The position numbers were made by a program, and so were the translations under genes. A stretch of DNA of 47,171 bases from Clostridia bacterium. GTDB lineage: Bacteria; Bacillota; Clostridia; Oscillospirales; CAG-272. Location of the stretch: NCBI GenBank assembly GCA_017502915.1, contig JAFVUB010000002.1:1-47171 (forward strand). The letters are read 5' to 3'. Positions 24,996 through 34,008 of this stretch are shown piece by piece; positions within the stretch are counted from its first letter, which is position 1; the number at the start of each line of letters is the position of its first letter. A model generated the notes under the pieces. That model saw only the letters and a list, made by a program, of their open reading frames with translations, did no database searches and had not been told where the DNA came from.

Positions 24996-25029
24996 AAAAG
25001 ACTTGGCAAGCTCACTTGCCAAGTCTTTT
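24996..25029 (-). terminator. Terminator of the ktr operon
   Basis: A 14-bp perfect stem AAAGACTTGGCAAG / CTTGCCAAGTCTTT, loop CTCA, with a T run on the minus strand. Confidence 0.92.
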
Positions 25030-25032
25030 ATC

Positions 25033-25704
25033 TCAAGCCCACTCCGAAAGACTGTCGAGCGCCTCTCGACGTCCCGAAACGAAGAGTATGTCTCCCTCGC
25101 GGAAAACGTAACCGGGGCCAATGCTTTCGTTGACGACGCTATCGTTCTCAATAGCTATGATGTTCACCCCAAAGCGACCTCGCAGGTCAGCCGTTTTGAC
25201 GTCCTGCCCGACCAACGACTTAGGAACGAGCAGCTTAGATATATTCAGCTTCTCGCTGAGCTGGATATAGTCGAGAACGCGCGATGCCTCAAGTCGGCGA
25301 GCCAGACGGATCGCGATGTCCCTCTCGGGGTATACGACCTCGGCTCCCAGCTTTTCGAGTATTTCGCCGTGCTCGGCTCCGGTTGCCTTGGCAATGACCT
25401 TCGGGATCCCCAGGCTGACAAGGTTAAGAGTCGTCAGTATCGAGGTGTCAAGATGCTCTCCGATGCAAACTATGGCAACGTCGCAGTTATGGAAGCCGGT
25501 TTCGGACAGCGTTTTTTTGTCAAGACTTTTAACGATAAAGGCGTTTTCGGTGTACTCACGAAGCTCGCGTACCTTTTCCTCGTCACGGTCGATGGCAATG
25601 ATATCCGCCCCAGACTGCGCGAGCTCGATCGCCAGCGCGTAGCCGAAACGTCCAAGGCCGATTATTCCGTAAATATTCTTCTCTTTTTTCTTCTTTTTCA
25701 TCAT
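25033..25704 (-). CDS. ktrA: KtrA/TrkA-type potassium channel regulator
   Basis: About 223-residue cytosolic RCK protein. The nucleotide-binding Rossmann motif GLGRFGYALA is near the N-terminus with the acidic partner IAIDRDEEKV; a C-terminal RCK-C domain (about 140-220, GVNIIAIEND ... VFREGDILFVSG) follows. It forms a ring that gates KtrB in response to ATP/ADP or c-di-AMP. Start taken at 25704, with AAAGGAG eight bases upstream, 13 bases after the ktrB stop. Confidence 0.92.
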   Translation of the reverse strand: MMKKKKKEKNIYGIIGLGRFGYALAIELAQSGADIIAIDRDEEKVRELREYTENAFIVKSLDKKTLSETGFHNCDVAIVCIGEHLDTSILTTLNLVSLGIPKVIAKATGAEHGEILEKLGAEVVYPERDIAIRLARRLEASRVLDYIQLSEKLNISKLLVPKSLVGQDVKTADLRGRFGVNIIAIENDSVVNESIGPGYVFREGDILFVSGRREALDSLSEWA

Positions 25705-25717
25705 ATCCGCAGCTCCT

Positions 25718-27061
25718 TTATCCAATAGCTATATTTCCGTCGGGATACTCGGCGCGCTCGCCCTTGGTAAAGTACCAGAGCGTTGCGATCGTCAAAGGTC
25801 CGAGACGACCGACGTACATAATGAATATCGAAAGTATCTTACTTGCAACCCCCAAGGTCGGCGTGATACCGGTGGAAAGGCCGACGGTTGCAAAAGCACT
25901 GACCACCTCAAACATCGCGTCGGTCAGCTCAATCCCTTGGTTGTTCGCCTCAAAGGCAACCATGAGATAAGTTCCGACAATGACGACAGAAAGACCGATG
26001 AGCAGTATGACTGCCGCCTTTTTGAACGCCTCGCGGGGAACCGAATACTTGAACGCCTTCTCGGAGCGATTGGTCGCCGCCGATTTGATCCCCTGAAGCA
26101 GAACGAAAAAGGTAGTGGTCTTGATTCCGCCGCCCGTTGATCCGGGAGACGCGCCTACGAACATAAGCGCCATCATAACCATAAGTCCGGCATCCGAAAA
26201 GCTGCCGAGGTCGTAGATCGAAAAGCCCGCGGTTCGGGCAGAAATACTGTAGAAAAACGCCGAGAGCCAGTCGAGCTTTCCGTGCTCGGTCAACATTATA
26301 AGCAGAGTTCCCGAAACGATCAGCGCCGCACTGACAGACAGAACGACCTTTGCGTGCATCGAGAGCTTTTTCCAACGAAAGCGCTTTTCTATCAGCTCGC
26401 GAATAACGAGAAATCCGATACCTCCGAAAAAGATAAGGCCGCAGCTCGTAAGGCTTAAAAGCAGGTTGTTTTTGTATGCCGCAAGGCTCACGCTGCTGTA
26501 AAGCTCACCCGACGTTCCGAGGTTGTCGAATCCCGAGTTGTTAAAGGCGGCTATCGAATGGAAAAGACTATGCCCCAGCGCCTCAAAGAAGGGATAGTCG
26601 CGAATAAACACGATAAAGCTGAGTACCGTACCAAGCGCCTCGAAGATAAGCGTGGTCAGCAAAACGCCCTTGACGAACTTTATAGTTCCTCTGCCGTTAC
26701 TGAGATTAGATGCGTCACGAATGAGCGATCTTCCCTTGATGTCCAGCTTTTTACCCATAGCAAGCATTATGCCGGCGCCGACCAAGGCAACTCCGAGTCC
26801 ACCGATCTGTATCAGCATAGCGATAAAAAACTGACCGATGGGGGAGAACGCCGTACCTATGTCAACGGTAACGAGTCCGGTAACGCATACGGCGCTCGCC
26901 GAGGTATAAAGGGCATCTATGTAATTCAGCTGAACTCCGGGTCTCACACTGCAGGGCAACATCAGAAGTCCCGAGCCGATCAGTATCACGGCGGCAAAGC
27001 TGAAGGCTATTATGCGCGCCGACGACTGCTTTTGAAACAGCCTTGATATCATAGAAAGCAT
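25718..27061 (-). CDS. ktrB: KtrB/TrkH-type potassium uptake channel subunit
   Basis: 447-residue membrane protein with four helix-P-loop-helix repeats. Selectivity-filter glycines are visible in ASAVCVTGLVTVD, NNSGFDNLG, ARTAGFSIYD and FATVGLSTG. It carries K+ inward together with KtrA, usually Na+ dependent. First gene of the ktrB-ktrA pair. Confidence 0.93.
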   Translation of the reverse strand: MLSMISRLFQKQSSARIIAFSFAAVILIGSGLLMLPCSVRPGVQLNYIDALYTSASAVCVTGLVTVDIGTAFSPIGQFFIAMLIQIGGLGVALVGAGIMLAMGKKLDIKGRSLIRDASNLSNGRGTIKFVKGVLLTTLIFEALGTVLSFIVFIRDYPFFEALGHSLFHSIAAFNNSGFDNLGTSGELYSSVSLAAYKNNLLLSLTSCGLIFFGGIGFLVIRELIEKRFRWKKLSMHAKVVLSVSAALIVSGTLLIMLTEHGKLDWLSAFFYSISARTAGFSIYDLGSFSDAGLMVMMALMFVGASPGSTGGGIKTTTFFVLLQGIKSAATNRSEKAFKYSVPREAFKKAAVILLIGLSVVIVGTYLMVAFEANNQGIELTDAMFEVVSAFATVGLSTGITPTLGVASKILSIFIMYVGRLGPLTIATLWYFTKGERAEYPDGNIAIG

Positions 27062-27108
27062 CTGAAAATCCTTCTTTCAAAAAGCGAAAAAGTTTGACTT
27101 ACCCTATA

Positions 27109-27137
27109 ATTGTATACCATTTTCCCGCAAAAGTCAA
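27109..27137 (-). promoter_or_regulatory. Promoter of ktrB-ktrA
   Basis: Minus strand TTGACT (27132-27137), 17 bases, TACAAT (27109-27114). No long leader or recognisable c-di-AMP riboswitch is present in the roughly 45-base 5' region. Confidence 0.82.
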
Positions 27138-27223
27138 GTTTTTCAAATTCGTTGGCAAATTATTTTATGTATAAAAAGTTGTTGGGTTCATAAAAACTTC
27201 AACAATAGACGCCGGTTTTGTGG

Positions 27224-27229
27224 TATAAT
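27224..27229 (+). promoter_or_regulatory. -10 element of the thioredoxin promoter
   Basis: TATAAT with an upstream TG (TGGTATAAT, extended -10); the -35 is weak. Confidence 0.6.
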
Positions 27230-27264
27230 ATATTCGAACAAAAAAACTTAACGGAGGAAACGAT

Positions 27265-27570
27265 ATGTCTCACATTATCATTACAAACGAAAACTTTGAC
27301 GCTTGCGTGCTTAATGCCGACAAGACCGTTTTGCTGGATTTCTACGCCGATTGGTGCGGTCCCTGCCGTATGGTTGCTCCCATCATCGAGGAGATCGCCG
27401 CCGAGCGCGCCGATATAACCGTCGGAAAGGTCAACGTTGACAATTCGCCCGAGCTTGCAAACCGCTTCGGTATCACAAGTATTCCCACGATAGTCGTTAT
27501 GAAGAACGGAAACGTCGCAAACCAAGCAGTCGGCTTCCGCACCAAGGAGCAGCTGCTCGCATTACTTTGA
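27265..27570 (+). CDS. trxA: Thioredoxin
   Basis: 101-residue thioredoxin, complete. Active site WCGPC with Cys31 and Cys34 after the FYADW strand; the cis-Pro segment TSIPT and the GNVANQAVGF C-terminal strand are normal. Disulfide reductant in the cytosol. RBS GGAGG. It is followed 25 bases later by the desulfoferrodoxin gene, making a small redox-stress operon. The gene also lies near, but is not linked to, the HdrB/FrdA operon that might use thiol chemistry. Confidence 0.96.
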   Translation: MSHIIITNENFDACVLNADKTVLLDFYADWCGPCRMVAPIIEEIAAERADITVGKVNVDNSPELANRFGITSIPTIVVMKNGNVANQAVGFRTKEQLLALL

Positions 27571-27595
27571 TTTTATATTTTAAGGAGAACCGAAA

Positions 27596-27973
27596 ATGAA
27601 AGCTAAATTTTATATCTGCCGCCATTGCGGCAATCTCGTAGAGCTCGTCAATAACTCGGGCGTTCCCGTGGTCTGCTGCGGTCAGAAGATGGAAGCTCTG
27701 ATCCCCAACACCACCGACGCCGCAGGTGAAAAGCATCTGCCGGTCGTGACCGTCGAGGGCGATCTCGTCAAGATCAGCGTCGGCTCGGTCAACCACCCCA
27801 TGCTTGCCGAGCATTTTATCGAGTGGGTCTACCTTGAGACCGACCGAGGAGGTCACCGCATCTCGCTCAAGCCGGACGAAGCACCCTACGCTGAGATCTG
27901 CCTGAAGAACGAAAAGCCGATCGCAGCTTACGCTTACTGTAATCTGCACGGACTCTGGATGACCGAGATCTGA
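27596..27973 (+). CDS. dfx: Desulfoferrodoxin (superoxide reductase)
   Basis: 125 residues with both iron centres of the 2Fe class. The N-terminal desulforedoxin site is Cys8, Cys11, Cys27, Cys28 (CRHC and CC). The catalytic SOR centre has GEKHLP, NHPMLAEHFIEW and CNLHGLW, giving the four His and one Cys ligands. It reduces superoxide to peroxide without making O2, with rubredoxin-type donors such as the C-terminus of the flavodiiron fusion at 3100-4893. RBS AAGGAG. Confidence 0.96.
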   Translation: MKAKFYICRHCGNLVELVNNSGVPVVCCGQKMEALIPNTTDAAGEKHLPVVTVEGDLVKISVGSVNHPMLAEHFIEWVYLETDRGGHRISLKPDEAPYAEICLKNEKPIAAYAYCNLHGLWMTEI

Positions 27974-27983
27974 ATCACACCCT

Positions 27984-28026
27984 AAAATCGGGAGAAAACG
28001 AGCGTTTTTTCCCGATTTTTTGTTTT
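27984..28026 (+). terminator. Terminator of trxA-dfx
   Basis: AAAATCGGGAgAAAACG paired with CGTTTTtTCCCGATTTT, ending in a T run. Confidence 0.85.
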
Positions 28027-28041
28027 TTTTGTTAAAAGGCA

Positions 28042-28070
28042 TTGACAAGGACTCGCCGCCGTGCTATAAT
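28042..28070 (+). promoter_or_regulatory. Promoter of the lysine operon
   Basis: Perfect TTGACA (28042-28047), 17 bases, TATAAT (28065-28070); transcription should begin near 28077, just before the riboswitch. Confidence 0.95.
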
Positions 28071-28090
28071 CTTTCATAATAAATAATAAG

Positions 28091-28244
28091 GATAGAGGCG
28101 CACTTCACAAAAAGTATCGCACAGAAAAAAAGACCCCACGGTCGTGCGAAAAAGGTGTGGGTGCCGAAGCGGTCGCCGTGGAACGCGGTCGCTGGCAGAT
28201 CGGATAATATCCGCTTTGCTGTCGCAGAAATGCGGAGAGCTATC
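28091..28244 (+). promoter_or_regulatory. Lysine riboswitch (L box)
   Basis: Follows the Bacillus lysC L box closely: GATAGAGGCGC at the 5' end, AAAAAGTATCGC, GTGCCGAAGC, GCTGG, GCTGTCGCAGAAATG and the closing GGAGAGCTATC. P1 is GATAG (28091-28095) with CTATC (28240-28244). It precedes dapA and switches the operon off when lysine is bound. Confidence 0.95.
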
Positions 28245-28274
28245 GAAAAAAGACCATATCGGTAATTTTGTCGG

Positions 28275-28299
28275 GATAGCTTTCGTGCTATCTTTTTTT
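28275..28299 (+). terminator. Riboswitch-controlled terminator
   Basis: GATAGC tttcgt GCTATC followed by seven T. The 3' side of P1 (AGCTATC, 28238-28244) can instead pair with GATAGCT (28275-28281) as an antiterminator, so lysine binding favours termination. Confidence 0.9.
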
Positions 28300-28329
28300 G
28301 TTTGAAAAATTTATTAGGAGATAAAAATA

Positions 28330-29214
28330 ATGAAAAAGACAGTTTTCACCGGCGCCGCCACCGCAATAATCACTCCCCTTAACGCTAACGGGATAGACTA
28401 CGAGAGCTTCGGAAGACTTATAGATTGGCAGATCGCCTCGGGCATCAACGCTATCGTCGTCGTCGGTACTACCGGCGAGGGCTCGACTCTCACCAACGAG
28501 GAGCACGAGAGCGCCATACGCTTCTGCGTTGAGCGCGTTGCCGGCAGAGTTCCTGTCATTGCTGGAACGGGATCTAACGACACGGCATACGCCGTTGAGC
28601 TCAGCCGCTTCGCCTGCGACGCGGGCGCTGACGCGCTTCTGCTCGTTTCGCCTTACTATAATAAGGCGACCCAGCGAGGACTCCTCGAATCCTTCACTGC
28701 GGTTGCAGACGCCGTTGATAAGCCCTGCATACTCTATAACGTACCCAGTCGAACCGGCTGCAACATTCTCCCCGCCACCGCCGCGGCGCTGGCAGATCAT
28801 CCCAACATCGTCGGTATAAAGGAAGCCAGCGGAAACATCTCGCAGATCGCCGAGCTTGCCGCCCTGGTTGGCGATAAGATGGATATCTACTCGGGTAACG
28901 ACGACCAGATCGTTCCCGTTCTCTCGCTCGGCGGTAAGGGCGTCATCTCGGTGCTCTCCAACGTTATGCCGAAGGAAACGGTGGATATCTGCCGTCTTTT
29001 CGAGTCGGGTAACGTTGCCGCCTCGAGAGAGCTTCAGCTCAAGCTGCTCCCGCTGATCAACGCCCTGTTCTGCGAGGTAAATCCCATTCCCGTCAAGGCG
29101 GCTATGGCTGCTATGGGATTCTGTGACAACTACCTCAGACTGCCGCTGACGCCTATGGAGAGCGATCACGAAAAGAAGCTGCTTTCGCTGATGCGTGAGC
29201 AGAGCCTCATCTGA
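28330..29214 (+). CDS. dapA: 4-hydroxy-tetrahydrodipicolinate synthase
   Basis: 294 residues, full length. Schiff-base Lys is in VGIKEASG, the GTTGEGSTL loop and YNVPSRTG (with the catalytic Tyr) are present. It condenses pyruvate and aspartate semialdehyde, the first committed step to DAP and lysine. First gene after the lysine riboswitch; RBS AGGAG. Confidence 0.97.
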   Translation: MKKTVFTGAATAIITPLNANGIDYESFGRLIDWQIASGINAIVVVGTTGEGSTLTNEEHESAIRFCVERVAGRVPVIAGTGSNDTAYAVELSRFACDAGADALLLVSPYYNKATQRGLLESFTAVADAVDKPCILYNVPSRTGCNILPATAAALADHPNIVGIKEASGNISQIAELAALVGDKMDIYSGNDDQIVPVLSLGGKGVISVLSNVMPKETVDICRLFESGNVAASRELQLKLLPLINALFCEVNPIPVKAAMAAMGFCDNYLRLPLTPMESDHEKKLLSLMREQSLI

Positions 29215-29228
29215 TAACGGAGATAAAA

Positions 29229-29987
29229 ATGAAGATACTGATAAACGGTATATGCGGATTTATGGGCCGTGAGGTTGCAAAGCTGTGCTTTGCAGGATAC
29301 AGATCGTCCGAGCTCGTCGGCGGAGTTGACCCCTCTGCCGCCACGGTTGACGGAACGGTGGTGTATCCCGACTTTTCGTCGGTGCCGACCGACGCCGAGA
29401 TCGACTGCATCGTCGATTTCTCCTTCCACGTCGTCACCCCTGCCCTGCTTGATTTTGCGATGTCTCGCCGACTCCCGGTCGTCGTTGCCACTACGGGACA
29501 CACCGAGGAGGAGCTTGCCGAAATAAAGGCAGCGTCAAAGCTCGTTCCGGTATTTTTCTCTGCCAATATGTCGCTCGGAGTTGCTCTGCTCGTTGAGCTT
29601 GCAAAGAAGGCGACCGCCGCCCTTCCCGATGCCGACATAGAAATAGTTGAGATACACCACAACCGTAAGCTCGACGCCCCCAGCGGAACGGCACTGATGC
29701 TCGCACGAGCCGTTGCCTCTATGCGCCCCGGCTCGGTCATAACCACAGGTCGAAGCGGTCAGGGCAAGCGCGACGTAAACGAGATAGGAGTTCAAGCCCT
29801 CAGACTCGGCAACATCGTAGGCACTCACGAGGTCATTTTTGGAACACAGAACCAGACCGTAACGCTCAAGCACGAGGCGCACAGTCGCGCGCTCTTTGCC
29901 GAGGGCGCCCTTGCCGCCGCCGAGTATATAACCCCCCTTGCCGCCGGTCTTTACGACATGAACTCGATGATCGCCGCGGCAGAGTGA
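29229..29987 (+). CDS. dapB: 4-hydroxy-tetrahydrodipicolinate reductase
   Basis: 252 residues. The N-terminal nucleotide motif is INGICGFMGREV, a variant of the usual GxxGxMG, and the substrate-binding segment EIHHNRKLDAPSGTA is intact. It reduces the DapA product to tetrahydrodipicolinate. RBS GGAG, 14 bases after dapA. Confidence 0.96.
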   Translation: MKILINGICGFMGREVAKLCFAGYRSSELVGGVDPSAATVDGTVVYPDFSSVPTDAEIDCIVDFSFHVVTPALLDFAMSRRLPVVVATTGHTEEELAEIKAASKLVPVFFSANMSLGVALLVELAKKATAALPDADIEIVEIHHNRKLDAPSGTALMLARAVASMRPGSVITTGRSGQGKRDVNEIGVQALRLGNIVGTHEVIFGTQNQTVTLKHEAHSRALFAEGALAAAEYITPLAAGLYDMNSMIAAAE

Positions 29988-30000
29988 AAGGAAATAAAGA

Positions 30001-30978
30001 ATGAAGATCGCAATATACGGATACGGAAACCTCGGCCGCGGAGTTGAGCTTGCCGCACGCCTCTCACCCGACGTTGAAACTGTCGGTGTTTTCACCCGAC
30101 GCGCTCCCGAAAGCGTAAAAACGCTGACCGGACTGCCCGTTTATTCCACCGAAAGCCTTCCCGATTTCAAGGGAAAGATAGACGTTCTCGTCATCTGCGG
30201 AGGAAGCGCGACAGACCTGCCTCACTTGACACCGTCGCTCGCCGCCGACTTCAACGTTGTTGACAGCTTTGATACCCACGCCGCCATTCCCGAGCATTTT
30301 GCAAGGGTTGACGCCGCGGCAAAGGAAAACGGTACCGTCGCCCTCATCTCGGGCGGTTGGGATCCCGGTCTTTTCTCTATCGCAAGGCTTTATGCCTCGG
30401 CGGCACTGCCGAACGGAGCCGACTATACCTTCTGGGGTCGCGGCATAAGTCAGGGACATTCGGACGCTATTCGCCGCATCGACGGCGTTCTTGACGCCCG
30501 TCAGTACACCGTTCCGGTCGACTCGGCTCTCGATGCCGTCCGTCGCGGAGAATGCCCCGAGTTCACGACCCGCGAGAAGCACAAAAGAGAGTGCTTCGTC
30601 GTTGCAAAAGAGGGCGCAGATCTTGCCCGGATCGAAAGCGAGATCAAGAATATGCCAAACTATTTTGCCGATTACGACACCTCTGTCACCTTTATCTCAA
30701 AGGAAGAGCTTACCCGTGACCATAGCGGAATGCCGCACGGAGGCTCGGTCCTTCGTAACGGAAGCACCGGTCTTAACGGCGAGCATACGCATACCGTTGA
30801 GTTCCGTCTGTCGCTCGATTCTAACCCCGAGTTCACGGGAAGCGTTCTCGTTGCCTGCGCGCGAGCCGTTGACCGTATGTCGAAGCGCAAAAACAGCGGC
30901 TGCATAACACTTTTTGACGTTGCGCCCGCCGATCTCTCTCCTCTGTCACCCGAGGAGCTTCGCGCGCATCTGCTTTGA
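30001..30978 (+). CDS. ddh: meso-Diaminopimelate dehydrogenase
   Basis: 325 residues, the length of the Ddh family. N-terminal NADP site YGYGNLGRGVE; substrate-pocket segments GGWDPGLFS and FWGRGISQGHSD are typical. It converts tetrahydrodipicolinate plus ammonia and NADPH directly to meso-DAP, by-passing the acylated or aminotransferase routes. Thus the operon reaches DAP in three steps. RBS GAAAGGA. Confidence 0.95.
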   Translation: MKIAIYGYGNLGRGVELAARLSPDVETVGVFTRRAPESVKTLTGLPVYSTESLPDFKGKIDVLVICGGSATDLPHLTPSLAADFNVVDSFDTHAAIPEHFARVDAAAKENGTVALISGGWDPGLFSIARLYASAALPNGADYTFWGRGISQGHSDAIRRIDGVLDARQYTVPVDSALDAVRRGECPEFTTREKHKRECFVVAKEGADLARIESEIKNMPNYFADYDTSVTFISKEELTRDHSGMPHGGSVLRNGSTGLNGEHTHTVEFRLSLDSNPEFTGSVLVACARAVDRMSKRKNSGCITLFDVAPADLSPLSPEELRAHLL

Positions 30979-30986
30979 GGTGTAAA

Positions 30987-32288
30987 ATGATCTGCAAAAA
31001 TCTTTCAAGAAACGAGCGCGGCGAGCTTTGCCTTGCAGGGCACGAGCTTTCCCCGCTTGCCGAAAAATACGGAACTCCCGTTTATCTCTACGACGAAGCC
31101 CGAATACGCGAGCGTTGCCGAACCTACCTTGACGCCGTGAACGCCGCCTTTGACGGTCGCGGCCGCGTCCTCTACGCCTCGAAGGCAGCCTGCTTCAAGC
31201 GTCTTTACGAGATAATGCGAGAGGAGGGTATGGGCATCGACGTCGTCTCCTGCGGCGAGATATACACCGCAGAGCGGGCAGGCTACCCTCTCGGTCTTGC
31301 CTACTTCCATTCAAACAACAAGACCGACGCCGACATAGCCTACGCCATCGACCACGGCATCGGATATTTCGTTGCCGACAACGCCGAGGAGCTTTACGCC
31401 GTTGACCGCATAGCAGCTCAGAAGGATAAACGTCAGAAGCTTCTTCTGCGTATAACCCCCGGTATCGACCCGCACACCTATGCCGCCGTTGCGACCGGTA
31501 AGGTCGATTCAAAGTTCGGCTCGGCAATAGAAACGGGACAAGCCCTTGAGATATCAAAGCTTGCTCTTTCGCTTGAAAACCTCGAGCTTTGCGGCTTCCA
31601 CTGCCACGTCGGCTCACAGGTGTTCGACTCGGAGGTGTATATCAGCGCCGCCCGCGTCATGCTCGACTTCGTCGCCGAGGTCAAGCGTGAGCTGGGATAC
31701 AGCGCAAAGGAGCTTGACATCGGAGGTGGCTACGGCGTTCGCTATATCGAGGATCAGCCCGAGATAGACATCGCCGCAAATATCGCCGAGGTTGGAGCAT
31801 TTATGAAGAACTACGCCGCCGGGCTTGGCATCGAGCTTCCCGAGATCGCCTTCGAGCCGGGACGCAGTATAGTTGCCGACTCGGGACTGACGCTCTACAG
31901 CGTCGGAACGGTCAAGCGTATCCCCGGATACAAGACCTACGTTTCGGTTGACGGCGGAATGACCGACAACCCTCGCTTCGCGCTCTACGGCTCGCCGTAT
32001 ACCATTCTGCCGGTCTGCCGCGAGATTGAAGCTGACAACGCGATGACCTGCTCGGTCGTCGGACGCTGCTGCGAAAGCGGAGACATTTTGCAGGAGAACG
32101 TCTCGCTCCCCTCCGATATCGGTCGCGGCGAGCTTCTCGCCTGCCTCACCACCGGCGCGTATCACTACTCTATGGCATCGAACTACAACCGCATAACCAA
32201 GCTTCCGGTCGTTATGCTGACCGAAGATCGCGACTACCTTGCCGTTCGTCGCGAAAGCTTCGAGCATCTCACGGCTCTTGACGTATAA
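30987..32288 (+). CDS. lysA: Diaminopimelate decarboxylase
   Basis: 433-residue PLP enzyme of fold type III. The PLP lysine is in LYASKAACFK; the HCHVGSQ, GGGYGV and CESGDIL segments (substrate Cys and Glu) are intact. It decarboxylates meso-DAP to lysine. Start taken at ATG 30987, with GAGGTG four bases upstream; a TTG at 30975 is in frame but overlaps the ddh stop without an RBS. Last gene of the lysine operon. Confidence 0.96.
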   Translation: MICKNLSRNERGELCLAGHELSPLAEKYGTPVYLYDEARIRERCRTYLDAVNAAFDGRGRVLYASKAACFKRLYEIMREEGMGIDVVSCGEIYTAERAGYPLGLAYFHSNNKTDADIAYAIDHGIGYFVADNAEELYAVDRIAAQKDKRQKLLLRITPGIDPHTYAAVATGKVDSKFGSAIETGQALEISKLALSLENLELCGFHCHVGSQVFDSEVYISAARVMLDFVAEVKRELGYSAKELDIGGGYGVRYIEDQPEIDIAANIAEVGAFMKNYAAGLGIELPEIAFEPGRSIVADSGLTLYSVGTVKRIPGYKTYVSVDGGMTDNPRFALYGSPYTILPVCREIEADNAMTCSVVGRCCESGDILQENVSLPSDIGRGELLACLTTGAYHYSMASNYNRITKLPVVMLTEDRDYLAVRRESFEHLTALDV

Positions 32289-32294
32289 AAAGCA

Positions 32295-32324
32295 GACGGG
32301 ATATGACTTTTGTCATATCCCGTC
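32295..32324. terminator. Hairpin between lysA and the DUF4037 gene
   Basis: A 13-bp perfect stem GACGGGATATGAC / GTCATATCCCGTC, loop TTTT. A T run follows only on the minus strand. The DUF4037 stop codon (32313-32315) lies inside the stem. Confidence 0.8.
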
Positions 32325-33251
32325 CATTATATGCAGATTTCTTACGTTTGCGTCGGTTATCGTGTTCTGAATCGTAATAGCCTGCGTTTCAAGCTCAGAG
32401 CTATCCGAACAGCTGACCCCCTGACTCCGATACTCCCGCGCAAAGAGCGCCGCAATATCGTCTATCATGCCGAGCTTCAGCTCGGTGTTTTCTTTTGAGT
32501 TGTCAAGCTCGGTCAGAGCTATGAGCGAGCTTTCAAGCTCCGAAAGCCGCGGCAGCTCGCGAAGACCGCGATACGCCCATTTGTAAAAGGGCTCGTAGCG
32601 TCGGTTGAGCAGATATATGCTCGATATGGCGTGGCGGACGAACTCGTAAACGGCAAGCTGTGCGCCGCCAAGCTCTCCCCTTTTGAGAAGGCGGGGGTAG
32701 TTGTACTGTCCCGACTGCGCCATCATAACGGCGTGAGCCGCCAGCTTCTTTCGACGAACGTCCTCGGGGTATCCCGCGAGCAGAACGTCGCGGATCGCAG
32801 AAAACTCGCCCAAGGGGTCGGAGAACACCTCTCCGTTTGAGGCGCAAAGCAAGGCGTGAGAGGGCAAACGAAGCCATTCCTCGGCGTCCCTCGGCGCGGA
32901 CGGGCTTCCCAAAAATCGAATGTAAAACTCGTCGATCGAAATAACCCCACGACGTCTGCCGCCGACGGGATTAAAGCGCCCCTTTTTCAAGCCGTGAAAC
33001 TCCTGCGGCAGCGCGTCGTACGCCCTTTGGAGCTTAAATCCGTAGCGCTCTTCGTCCTCGGCGGTAAGAAACATACAAAACCCGACGTCAAGATCGTGAT
33101 CGCGCGAAAGCTCGTCGTCATATCGGAGGCACTCCGAGCCCTCACCGCAAAGACCGACCGCCACGCGACCGCAAAGCTCGGCAAAATCGCGCTCAAGCAT
33201 AGGACGACCGTAAAGCTCGTAATATTCTCTTGCTATGTCAATGGCTCGCAT
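32313..33251 (-). CDS. DUF4037 protein, nucleotidyltransferase-like
   Basis: 312 residues. The N-terminal segment GEGSECLRYDDELSRDHDLD looks like the G-S...D-x-D core of the polymerase-beta nucleotidyltransferase fold, as in DUF4037 proteins; the helical C-terminal half (YEFVRHAISSIYLLN) follows. Role unknown; the family may modify small molecules or tRNA. Its ATG overlaps the TPR gene by 14 bases, and GGAGG precedes it, so the two are co-translated. Confidence 0.8.
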   Translation of the reverse strand: MRAIDIAREYYELYGRPMLERDFAELCGRVAVGLCGEGSECLRYDDELSRDHDLDVGFCMFLTAEDEERYGFKLQRAYDALPQEFHGLKKGRFNPVGGRRRGVISIDEFYIRFLGSPSAPRDAEEWLRLPSHALLCASNGEVFSDPLGEFSAIRDVLLAGYPEDVRRKKLAAHAVMMAQSGQYNYPRLLKRGELGGAQLAVYEFVRHAISSIYLLNRRYEPFYKWAYRGLRELPRLSELESSLIALTELDNSKENTELKLGMIDDIAALFAREYRSQGVSCSDSSELETQAITIQNTITDANVRNLHIMDGI

Positions 33252-33975
33252 AGATATCCTCCGAAACGCGCTTCAGCTCGTCGGCAACCTCGACGTATCC
33301 GAGACCGCGAAAGGCAGGCGCGCATTTTTCAAGCACAAAGGCGTAGTAGCCGTCGTGCGGTATTTCGGGATCAAGCAAAATATCAAGCGCACGCGTCATA
33401 CGCTCACCGATCTCGCCTTCCCTGCCCGCCGCAAGATACAGCTCGGCAAGATTGACGTGGGTTATAGCGGCGTCAAGACCCGAATCGGATAGCACCTCAA
33501 GAGCCGAGAGATAGGACTCCTCTGCCTCGCGATAGCGACCCAGATCGCAAAGAGAGAGGGCACGGTTGTTGTAAAGCGCCGCAAAACGCGGATCGTTTTT
33601 CTCAAGAGTTGCGCGGTATATCTCCTCGGCACGCGAGTACAGTGGCAACGCGCGATCGGCTTTACCGAAGGTCTTGAGCGTCGTTGCACAGTTTAACAGT
33701 ACCGTCGCGCCCGAGGGCTTGTTTCTCTGACCAAGCTCGTCGACCAAAAACAGCGCTCGGTCTATGACCTCAAGCGCACGCTCGCGGTTGAGTCTCTTAC
33801 GGTAATATCCGGTGAGCTCGTTGAGTATCGAAAGCTCGCCCGAAGGATCGCGAAGCGAGATAGCCTCGTTAAGCGAACGCTCGAGCAGCTCGCCCGCGAC
33901 GTCAAGATCGTTTCTTGCAAAAAGGGCGTCAAGCTCTGCGATCATCTGTTTAACGGGAAATTTTCGGTCGGTCAT
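33238..33975 (-). CDS. Tetratricopeptide repeat protein
   Basis: 245 residues, almost all helical repeats. TPR-type pairs are visible, for example the stretches around ALEVIDRALFLVDEL, LYNNRALSLCDLGRYREAEE and THVNLAELYLAAGREGEI. Likely a cytosolic scaffold working with the DUF4037 protein encoded immediately downstream. The start at 33975 has GGGGCAAAGAG upstream and a consensus promoter 34 bases before it; a longer open frame to 34575 runs antisense into the neighbouring gene and is not used. Confidence 0.85.
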   Translation of the reverse strand: MTDRKFPVKQMIAELDALFARNDLDVAGELLERSLNEAISLRDPSGELSILNELTGYYRKRLNRERALEVIDRALFLVDELGQRNKPSGATVLLNCATTLKTFGKADRALPLYSRAEEIYRATLEKNDPRFAALYNNRALSLCDLGRYREAEESYLSALEVLSDSGLDAAITHVNLAELYLAAGREGEIGERMTRALDILLDPEIPHDGYYAFVLEKCAPAFRGLGYVEVADELKRVSEDIYASH

Positions 33976-34008
33976 CTCTTTGCCCCTTTCATAATACTCT
34001 ATGAAATA

